A stretch of DNA of 11,871 bases from Deltaproteobacteria bacterium (GTDB lineage: Bacteria > Desulfobacterota > DSM-4660 > Desulfatiglandales > HGW-15): NCBI GenBank assembly GCA_016929815.1, contig JAFGIC010000441.1, positions 1-11,871 of the forward strand, in the 5' to 3' direction. A program made the position numbers and the translations under genes. The notes beneath the pieces were generated by a model. That model did no database searches. It worked only from the letters and a program-made list of their open reading frames with translations, and was not told the origin of the DNA. This document shows, one piece after another, positions 5,518-11,071 of the stretch (position 1 is its first letter; every line of letters begins with the position of its first letter).

Positions 5518-8310
5518 TTACTCCATTTCCTTCAGCGCGTCAATGCATCTCCTGCACAGCGTCGGGTGTGAGTTGTCTTTTCCTACGGTGGGGTCGTGAA
5601 TCCAGCACCGTTCACACTTAGGGTCCTCACACAGAGAGACCTTTATCTTAAGCCCCTTGACCTCTTCGCCATCCATCCCTTCCTGAAGCATGTCAAGCGA
5701 CACGGTCCGGACTGAAGAGACAATAAACAGTGTCCTCAGATCATTCATAAAAGGCGACAGAAGTATTTCATGTTCCCGGGAGAGACCCAGTGTAACGGAC
5801 GCATCAAGGGAGTGTCCTATCATCTTATCCTTTCTGGCTATCTCAAGGGCCTTGGTGACCTCTTTCCTGACCCTGATCACATCATCCCACTTCTTTGCGA
5901 GATCCTGATCTATATATTCCTTTTTAACAGGTATAAAAAGATCCGCGTGGACATTGGTCCCCCTGTTGTCATGCCCCATGTACTGCCATATCTCGTCCGC
6001 GGTAAAGGAAAGTATAGGGGCCATCAGCCTGACAAGCACATTAAGTATCTCGTTCATTGCCGTCTGGGCGGATCTTCTGAGCACGGAGTTTTTAGAAAAG
6101 GCATAAAGCCTGTCCTTGATAATATCCAGATAAAAAGCAGAGAGATCCAGGACACAGAAATTATGCAGGGTGTGATAGATCACATGGAACTCAAAGGCGT
6201 CGTATGCCCTCTGTGCCCTTTCGTTCATCTCCTGGAGCCGGTGAAGGGCCCACTTGTCCAGGTCTTCCATCCTGTCATAGTGTATGGAATCCTTCTCAGG
6301 ATCAAAGTCATTCAGGTTTCCGAGCAGGTAACGGCACGTGTTGCGTATGCGCCTGTATGCCTCCGTGAGTCGCTGGAGAATCTCCTTGGAGAGCCTTATA
6401 TTGTCACGGTAATCCTCACAGGCCACCCAAAGCCTGATGATCTCCGCGCCGTAGTCTTTTATCATTTCCTCGGGAGAGATGAAGTTGCCCGCGGATTTAT
6501 GCATAGCCTTTCCTGCACCGTCAACCACAAAACCGTGCGTTAGGACCTTCCTGTAGGGTGCCTGATCCCTTGTTCCCACTGAGCAGAGGAGAGAGCTGTG
6601 GAACCAGCCTCGGTGCTGGTCGCTGCCTTCCAGGTAAAGGTCCGCTGGGCTCTTCAGGCGATCCCTGAGTTCCAAGACAGCCGCATAGCTGACACCGGAA
6701 TCAAACCACACATCAAGGATATCCGTCTCTTTTCTGAAGTTCTTTCCGCCGCACCGGGGACAGGTTGTACCAGGCGGGAGAAGTTTCTCCTCAGACTCGG
6801 AAAACCATATGTCGGCCCCGTTCCTTTCAACCAGGCCGCTTACATGGTCAATGATCTCCTGGGAGATAATAACATTATCGCAGTCTCTGCAGAAGAAGAC
6901 GGTGATCGGCACACCCCAGGCCCTCTGTCTGGATATGCACCAGTCGGGCCGGTTTGCTATCATAAGGGATATGCGGTCCTCGCCCCAGGAAGGTATCCAT
7001 GAGACCTTTTTTATAGCATCAAGGGCCTTTTGTCGCAAGTTGTTGTTTTTCATGGATATAAACCACTGTTTGGTTGACCTGAATATGACCGGTTTCTTGC
7101 ATCTCCAGCAGTGGGGATATTCGTGGGTTATCTTCTGTTCCTTTAAAAGGGCGCCGACCTCTTTAAGTTTTTTATTCACGGCCTCGTTCGCTGCAAATAC
7201 CTCCTGCCCGGCAAAGAATTCAACGTCCTTTGTAAAATGGCCTGAGTCGTCAACAGGCGAATAGGCATCAAGATTGTTGGCAAGGCCTGTCTCATAGTCT
7301 TCCCTTCCATGGCCGGGAGCGGTGTGCACGCACCCTGTGCCCGCGTCCAAGGTTACATAGGTTGCAAGGACAATGATAGATTCCCTGTCATAGAGCGGAT
7401 GTCTTGCCTTGAGGTTTACAATTTTCGAGGCATTAAATCTCTCCAGGACCCTGTAATCCGGTATGCCGAAGGAATTCATGCATATATCGGCCAGGCCATC
7501 GGCCATTATAAGCACATCATCCCCTGCCTCGATGGCTGCATAGTCAAGGTCCGGATGAAGGGCAATGGCCAGGTTTGCGGGGATGGTCCACGGCGTAGTG
7601 GTCCAGATTACTATTGAGACCTTTTTCCTCTTAAGGGAAGGAAAGACCTGTGAAAGGTCGGAAATCATCGGGAACTTGACATATATCGAAGGGGATGAGT
7701 GCTGTTCATATTCAACCTCCGCCTCGGCCAGGGCGGTCCTGCAGGACATACACCAGTAAACGGGCTTCTTGCTCTGCTGCACGCCTCCGTTAAGCGCGAA
7801 TTTCCCGAATTCCCTGACTATTGTGGCTTCGTAGGGGTAAGACATGGTAAGATAGGGGTTATTCCACTCCCCGAGCACGCCTAGGCGTTTAAATTCGTTC
7901 CTCTGGATATCCACATATTTTTCTGCATATTTTCTGCACGCCTGACGTATTTCTACCTGAGTAAGGCCCAGTTTTTTCTTGCCCAGCTCCATATCAACCT
8001 TATGCTCTATGGGAAGTCCATGGCAATCCCAGCCCGGAACATAGGGGACGTCAAAACCGGCCATCTGCTTTGATTTGATGATTATATCCTTCAGTATCTT
8101 GTTGAACGCGGTCCCCATATGGATATTGCCGTTGGCATAGGGGGGGCCGTCGTGGAGAATGTATTGTTTGCGGCCCGCAGACGCATTTCTTATCATCCCG
8201 TAAAGATCTTCCTTTTCCCATCTTTCAAGTGTTTCAGGCTCCTTTTTTACGAGGTTGGCCTTCATGGGGAATTGAGTATCCGGGAGATTCAGGGTCGATT
8301 TATAATCCAT
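5518..8310 (-). CDS. ileS: Isoleucyl-tRNA synthetase, bacterial type
   Basis: Charges tRNA-Ile with isoleucine in the cytoplasm and edits misactivated valine. The 930-residue product is typical of the bacterial form. In order: FPMKANL (14-20), the class I HIGH signature as HMGT (64-67) in PYANGNIHMGTAFNK, WTTTPWTIPANLAI leading into the CP1 editing domain, GTGCVHTAPGHGREDYETG as the editing-pocket signature, the WCISRQRAWGVP core motif, the KMSKS loop in the altered form AMHKS (602-606, catalytic second lysine K605 kept), an anticodon-binding helical domain, and a C-terminal zinc knuckle with C899, C902, C919 and C922. GGAGG lies 12 bases before the ATG, rather far. First gene of the ileS-lspA-lgt operon. 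No T-box leader is visible upstream; TTGACT (8374-8369 on the minus strand) could be a -35 but no good -10 follows. Confidence 0.98.
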   Translation of the reverse strand: MDYKSTLNLPDTQFPMKANLVKKEPETLERWEKEDLYGMIRNASAGRKQYILHDGPPYANGNIHMGTAFNKILKDIIIKSKQMAGFDVPYVPGWDCHGLPIEHKVDMELGKKKLGLTQVEIRQACRKYAEKYVDIQRNEFKRLGVLGEWNNPYLTMSYPYEATIVREFGKFALNGGVQQSKKPVYWCMSCRTALAEAEVEYEQHSSPSIYVKFPMISDLSQVFPSLKRKKVSIVIWTTTPWTIPANLAIALHPDLDYAAIEAGDDVLIMADGLADICMNSFGIPDYRVLERFNASKIVNLKARHPLYDRESIIVLATYVTLDAGTGCVHTAPGHGREDYETGLANNLDAYSPVDDSGHFTKDVEFFAGQEVFAANEAVNKKLKEVGALLKEQKITHEYPHCWRCKKPVIFRSTKQWFISMKNNNLRQKALDAIKKVSWIPSWGEDRISLMIANRPDWCISRQRAWGVPITVFFCRDCDNVIISQEIIDHVSGLVERNGADIWFSESEEKLLPPGTTCPRCGGKNFRKETDILDVWFDSGVSYAAVLELRDRLKSPADLYLEGSDQHRGWFHSSLLCSVGTRDQAPYRKVLTHGFVVDGAGKAMHKSAGNFISPEEMIKDYGAEIIRLWVACEDYRDNIRLSKEILQRLTEAYRRIRNTCRYLLGNLNDFDPEKDSIHYDRMEDLDKWALHRLQEMNERAQRAYDAFEFHVIYHTLHNFCVLDLSAFYLDIIKDRLYAFSKNSVLRRSAQTAMNEILNVLVRLMAPILSFTADEIWQYMGHDNRGTNVHADLFIPVKKEYIDQDLAKKWDDVIRVRKEVTKALEIARKDKMIGHSLDASVTLGLSREHEILLSPFMNDLRTLFIVSSVRTVSLDMLQEGMDGEEVKGLKIKVSLCEDPKCERCWIHDPTVGKDNSHPTLCRRCIDALKEME

Positions 8311-8449
8311 TTTGGAAAAGTGCCTCCATTAAATTAATCTAATTTGATTACCAGATCAACCGGTTTAAGTCAATCCGTATGATATGCCTCCTTAAGATTG
8401 CTATTCTCTTCCCAATTTCTATAATTAGATGGCTTAATCCTTTAACTGG
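8311..8449. other. ileS upstream region, no gene recognised
   Basis: AT-rich DNA between ileS and the Rhs remnant. It should hold the ileS promoter, which I cannot place with confidence. A short inverted repeat (TAATC 8335-8339 with GATTA 8346-8350) and a small AACCGGTT palindrome (about 8358-8365) are present. No open frame resembles a known protein. Confidence 0.5.
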
Positions 8450-8489
8450 CCCGCTGGTAAATCGAATGAATTCCCTGATGGCGTTGTGA

Positions 8490-8684
8490 CCGGTTCTTAA
8501 TAATTTGTTTACTATAGGGTCATATGTCTATGACAATGACTACAGGAAGGTATCCGAGACGGTTGATTATGGTACTTTTGAAAAGATCTACTCATACAGC
8601 TATTTTAATAACGGATTAAAGGCCAGCTTTACAGGATCTGACGGCGTGACTTACACTTACGCATATGACGCAAACAAGCGGTAG
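8490..8684 (+). pseudogene. Rhs/YD-repeat protein fragment
   Basis: A remnant of a large Rhs-family (YD-repeat) surface or toxin-delivery protein. In the frame whose codons start at multiples of three, about 64 codons are open between a TGA at 8487 and a TAG at 8682. The translation contains SYVYDNDYRKVSETVDYG, then IYSYSYFNNGLKASFTG and SDGVTYTYAYDANKR. The repeated Y-x-YD pattern, the DGVTYTY step and the YDAN turn are diagnostic of YD repeats. No start codon or ribosome site is present and intact Rhs proteins exceed 1000 residues, so this is an internal fragment. A further piece, FPDGVVTG (8471-8494) in another frame, resembles the PDGxVT part of the same repeat and suggests decay by frameshift, with the remnant starting near 8455. 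At its right end the reading runs directly into group II intron maturase sequence. Confidence 0.75.
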
Positions 8685-8970
8685 GATAACCTACTTCCAG
8701 TTAGCTAAAGGCAAGGGATATCTGGAACGCTTGGGAGAGTGGATGTGGCGAAAATTGCGTTGCATTATCCTCAAACGTCTAAAACGTACCAAGGCAATTG
8801 TAGGCTTTCTGGTAAAACTGGGGGTCTTTCCACTGCAAGCGTTGAAACTCGCAGCATCCGGGAAGGGATGGTGGCAGAAAGCAAGGAGTCCATCCGCGTA
8901 ACACGCCATGAATAAAGAATGGTTTGTAAAACATAACCTTATCGATCCTGTTCAAAGGCACGAATCGTTT
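8680..8970 (+). pseudogene. Group II intron reverse transcriptase/maturase, C-terminal fragment with internal stop
   Basis: Only the thumb/maturase X end of an LtrA-type protein survives. Residues read GRITYFQLAKGKG, then LGEWMWRKLRCIILKRLKR, LVKLGVFPLQALKLAASGKG and WWQKARSPSA. This is the family pattern of a YF, a W-x4-LR-x4-WK-like helix and a SxKGxW end, which holds the intron RNA during splicing. A TAA at 8899-8901 interrupts the frame. After it the same frame continues with HAMNKEWFVKHNLIDPVQR, which matches the normal tail of these proteins (AMNxxWF...GL), so the stop looks like a nonsense mutation and not the natural end. Codons open from an ATG at 8665, but that ATG lies in the Rhs part and has no ribosome site. 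About 80% of the protein (fingers, palm and YADD active site) is missing. Not functional. Confidence 0.72.
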
Positions 8971-8983
8971 AAAAATGACCGAA

Positions 8984-9055
8984 ACCGTTGTGGTACCAAG
9001 CAGGTATGCCCGGTGGTGTGAGAGGGGAGAACCGCGAGGAACTCCCTTACTCGAT
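8984..9055 (+). ncRNA. Group II intron domain V-like and domain VI-like 3' end
   Basis: Bases 8984-9017 are 34 long, the length of domain V, and can fold with an outer helix (ACCGTTG with CGGTGGT, several G-T pairs), a two-base bulge near 9007-9008 and an inner helix TACC/GGTA. The loop is 5 bases, not the usual GNRA tetraloop, and the usual AGC or CGC triad is not evident, so it may be decayed. The following GTGTGAGAGG matches the usual V-VI linker. Domain VI is AGGGGAG (9023-9029) paired with CTCCCTT (9042-9048). A9049, seven bases from the 3' end, is placed like the branch-point adenosine. Confidence 0.5.
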
Positions 9056-9120
9056 TTGGCGATGCGTTAAAAATAAGGGCGCCTTAAGGAAAAAAATACG
9101 GCTTTCAACCACATTAATGC

Positions 9121-9151
9121 TTGACATTTCTCCTTTGTCAAAGTACATAAT
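9121..9151 (+). promoter_or_regulatory. Candidate promoter of the IclR gene
   Basis: Perfect TTGACA (9121-9126) and CATAAT (9146-9151, 5 of 6), spaced 19 bases. TACATA at 17-base spacing is a weaker alternative. TTGACA is also the left half of a 6-base inverted repeat with TGTCAA (9136-9141), so a regulator site may overlap the -35. The rest of 9056-9214 is unremarkable. Confidence 0.45.
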
Positions 9152-9160
9152 GCAAGACTA

Positions 9161-9179
9161 AATCTCATATAGTGAGATT
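9161..9179 (+). promoter_or_regulatory. Candidate operator: perfect palindrome before the IclR gene
   Basis: AATCTCA (9161-9167), TATAG, TGAGATT (9173-9179): a perfect 7-base inverted repeat with a 5-base centre. It sits about 10 bases downstream of the -10 candidate, at the expected transcription start and 35 bases before the IclR start codon. This is the usual place and size for autoregulation by an IclR-type dimer. The binding protein is inferred. Confidence 0.45.
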
Positions 9180-9214
9180 AGTTATTTGCCATCCCACTGG
9201 AATTAGTTGGATTT

Positions 9215-9994
9215 ATGACTAAAAAAAACACTGCCATAGAAAAAGCCCTTAACATACTAATGGCCTTTGTACCCGACAACCAGGAGATGGGGACCATTGA
9301 GATAAGTAAAAAGCTTGCATTGAACAAGGCAACGGCATCAAGGATATTATTAACGCTCACCAGAAAAAGATTCCTTCAGCAAAACTCCAAAACAAAGACA
9401 TTTAAACTCGGACAGTCGGCCCTTCTGCTGGGACGCACGGTGATCAATTCCCTCAACAGTCAATTCGTCCGGATCGTAAAACCTTATATGGATCGCCTCA
9501 GGTCATCCCTTAACACCTCTGTCCTGTTGGAACAGATGATAAATGAGAAAAGCATTGTGATGGCGGTTTCTGAAAGCCGGCAAAGGATACGCCTTGCAGG
9601 CAATGTTGGAGAGAGCGTGCCTATCCATGCTGCTGTCGGAGCCAAGGCAATGCTTGCATTCTCTGATCCTGAGACAACTGAAAAGATCATAGACAGCATT
9701 GAGGTCTTTGAACGATTCACTCCCAAAACCATTACATCCAAAGATGAACTTATAAAAAACTTGAAAGAGGTAAAGCGAAACGGCTACTCCCTTGACGATG
9801 AAGAGACAGACCTTGGGATTAAGGCAATCGGGATGCCGATATATGATTATGGAAATATTGTTGTTGGAGGCCTAGCTGTTGTATTCTCCGCGCACAGAAT
9901 CGGGAAAAAAATCAATCCCGATATATTATCGGAAATAAAAAATACAGTTGACAGCATTTCAGCCGAACTTTCGCTGAACAAACAGGAAGGATGA
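9215..9994 (+). CDS. IclR-family transcriptional regulator
   Basis: A 259-residue DNA-binding regulator with standard IclR architecture. An N-terminal winged helix-turn-helix (about residues 6-65, IEISKKLALNKATASRILLTL with the recognition helix around 36-48) is followed by a C-terminal effector-binding GAF-like domain. Effector-domain landmarks are LLEQMINEKSIVMAV, the IRLAGNVGESVPIHAAVGAKAMLAF block, GYSLDDEETDLGIKAIGMPIYDY and VVGGLAVVFSAHRIG. The cysteine often seen before the xxPIxD motif is alanine or glycine here. Family members sense small carboxylic or aromatic acids and control catabolic genes nearby. The ATG at 9215 has only a weak GGA ahead of it but gives a family-standard N-terminus. 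The hydrolase and BKACE genes follow on the same strand after 260 bases and are the obvious targets. Target and effector are inferred. Confidence 0.92.
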   Translation: MTKKNTAIEKALNILMAFVPDNQEMGTIEISKKLALNKATASRILLTLTRKRFLQQNSKTKTFKLGQSALLLGRTVINSLNSQFVRIVKPYMDRLRSSLNTSVLLEQMINEKSIVMAVSESRQRIRLAGNVGESVPIHAAVGAKAMLAFSDPETTEKIIDSIEVFERFTPKTITSKDELIKNLKEVKRNGYSLDDEETDLGIKAIGMPIYDYGNIVVGGLAVVFSAHRIGKKINPDILSEIKNTVDSISAELSLNKQEG

Positions 9995-10254
9995 TAAAGG
10001 CAGCTGAAAGCGGTCGGATTTCAGCAATCGGCCTTGGATAATGGAAAGAAGAAACCTGAGAGAAGATTGTGATAATAATCTGTTCCGGCATTTAGCAGCG
10101 GAAAATTTCTAAAAATATAACTCAAGTGGCGGAGGTGTGTTCAACGCATCATTGGAAATGCAATCCATGGATACGGGCATTGTCTGATATTCAGGAATAT
10201 CATCAAACCTTGCCGGTTAAAAATAATTCTAACAAATAATTGGAGGATAATAAA
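9995..10254 (+). other. Intergenic region between IclR gene and hydrolase gene
   Basis: 260 bases without a gene. Just after the IclR stop there is a perfect hairpin (GCTGAAA 10003-10009 with TTTCAGC 10019-10025) lacking a T tract, so at most a weak or Rho-assisted terminator. An 18-base perfect palindrome lies at 10185-10202. The last 40 bases are AT-rich and lead to the ribosome site of the hydrolase gene. I could not place a convincing promoter. Confidence 0.5.
10185..10202 (+). promoter_or_regulatory. Candidate operator: 18-base palindrome before the hydrolase-BKACE genes
   Basis: TGATATTC (10185-10192), AG, GAATATCA (10195-10202): an 8-base perfect inverted repeat with a 2-base centre, 52 bases before the hydrolase start. 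The position and symmetry suit a dimeric regulator such as the adjacent IclR protein, but its half-site differs from the palindrome before iclR (AATCTCA). One of the two may therefore belong to another regulator. Confidence 0.45.
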
Positions 10255-11055
10255 ATGGGGAAAATTAAACTTGTTGATTTAAGCCATCCCTTCGGGGACA
10301 AATGTCCGTTGTGGCCCTATTTTGCCGATGTAAAAATAGAACGTATGCATTATATGGCCAAATCAGGGGTTCTCAGCCAGGTTATTACTACTACAATGCA
10401 CTGCACGACACACGCGGATTCACCGGCCCATGTTGTTGAAGGCCTGGAATACACCCATGAAATACCGCTGGAGAAATATTATGGAACAGGTGTTGTGGTG
10501 GATATTCCAAAAAAACAATGGGAACTTATTACACCCAAGGATCTTGAAAACGCGCGGCCCAGGATTGAAAAGGAAGATATCGTCATCATCCACACGGGTT
10601 GGCACAAGTACTGGGGAGACAGCCAGAAGTATTTCCTCTATTCTCCCGGCCTCGGCAGGGAGGCAGGCGAATGGTTTGTTGAAAGGGGCGTCAAATCGGT
10701 AGGCGTTGATCAGCAGGCCCTGGACCACCCGCTTCATACTGCCATCGGCCCCCACGGTCCGGGTCCTCTCCGTCCGGATATCTTTGACGAATATAAGAAG
10801 ATGTTCGGCAAATCGGTGGAGGAGGCCTTTCCTGAATGGGAACCGTGCCACAATATCCTGATGAAGAACGGCATAGTAGGTTGGGAGAACGTGGGCGGCG
10901 ATATCGCAATGGTTGTAGGCAAAAGGGTGACCATTTCAGGATTCCCCATTAGATGGTATATGGGCGACGGATCTATCGTCAGGCTGGTTGCCTTTATTGA
11001 TGAGGATGAGATCAACAAGGTTCCGCCGAGGGTCTATAAATACGGGACAACATAA
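10255..11055 (+). CDS. Cyclase-family metal-dependent hydrolase (kynurenine formamidase-like fold)
   Basis: A 266-residue member of the cyclase family (PF04199), which includes kynurenine formamidase and isatin hydrolase: enzymes that hydrolyse amide, formamide or cyclic imide/lactam bonds using bound Mn or Zn. The metal signature HxGTHxDxPxH appears as HCTTHADSPAH with H49, H53, D55 and H59; the usual glycine is T51. VDLSHPF at residues 7-13 is the typical start of the fold. GVDQQALDHP and HGPGPLRPD mark the second half, and WENVGGDI carries the glutamate expected near the active site. A run around GPHGPGPLRPD to EWEPCHN is longer than in kynurenine formamidases (about 210 residues), so another substrate is likely. 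I chose ATG 10255 because GGAGG (10242-10246) is correctly placed; the in-frame TTG at 10240 overlaps that site. The BKACE gene follows after 16 bases, so the two are probably co-transcribed. Confidence 0.85.
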   Translation: MGKIKLVDLSHPFGDKCPLWPYFADVKIERMHYMAKSGVLSQVITTTMHCTTHADSPAHVVEGLEYTHEIPLEKYYGTGVVVDIPKKQWELITPKDLENARPRIEKEDIVIIHTGWHKYWGDSQKYFLYSPGLGREAGEWFVERGVKSVGVDQQALDHPLHTAIGPHGPGPLRPDIFDEYKKMFGKSVEEAFPEWEPCHNILMKNGIVGWENVGGDIAMVVGKRVTISGFPIRWYMGDGSIVRLVAFIDEDEINKVPPRVYKYGTT

Positions 11056-11071
11056 TAAGGAGGCGATCATT

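Larger units (their letters stand above)
8680..9055 (+). mobile_element. 5'-truncated group II intron remnant
   Basis: The 3' end of a bacterial group II intron: the C-terminal coding part of the intron maturase (8680-8970) followed by domain V-like and domain VI-like RNA (8984-9055), ending in TTACTCGAT, a typical group II intron 3' terminus. The 5' catalytic domains, the GTGYG start and most of the reverse transcriptase are absent, so it cannot move by itself. The left boundary lies near 8680, fused to an Rhs fragment. The sequence right of 9055 does not continue the Rhs frame. Confidence 0.65.

Noticed and set aside
5770..6543. A 257-codon open frame on the plus strand, with other plus-strand frames between 6598 and 7884
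   Set aside because: They lie wholly inside ileS on the opposite strand, show no family features and have the composition expected from antisense reading of a conserved gene.
8691..8961. Minus-strand open frames in the Rhs/intron debris
   Set aside because: They are antisense to the maturase fragment, which explains the coding-like composition on the plus strand.
9025..9047. GAACCGCGAGG flanked by complementary arms, resembling a T-box antiterminator near ileS
   Set aside because: It is on the strand opposite to ileS, about 700 bases away, and is better explained as intron domain VI.
10003..10025. Hairpin after the IclR gene as a terminator
   Set aside because: The stem is perfect but no T tract follows, so I do not call it an intrinsic terminator.
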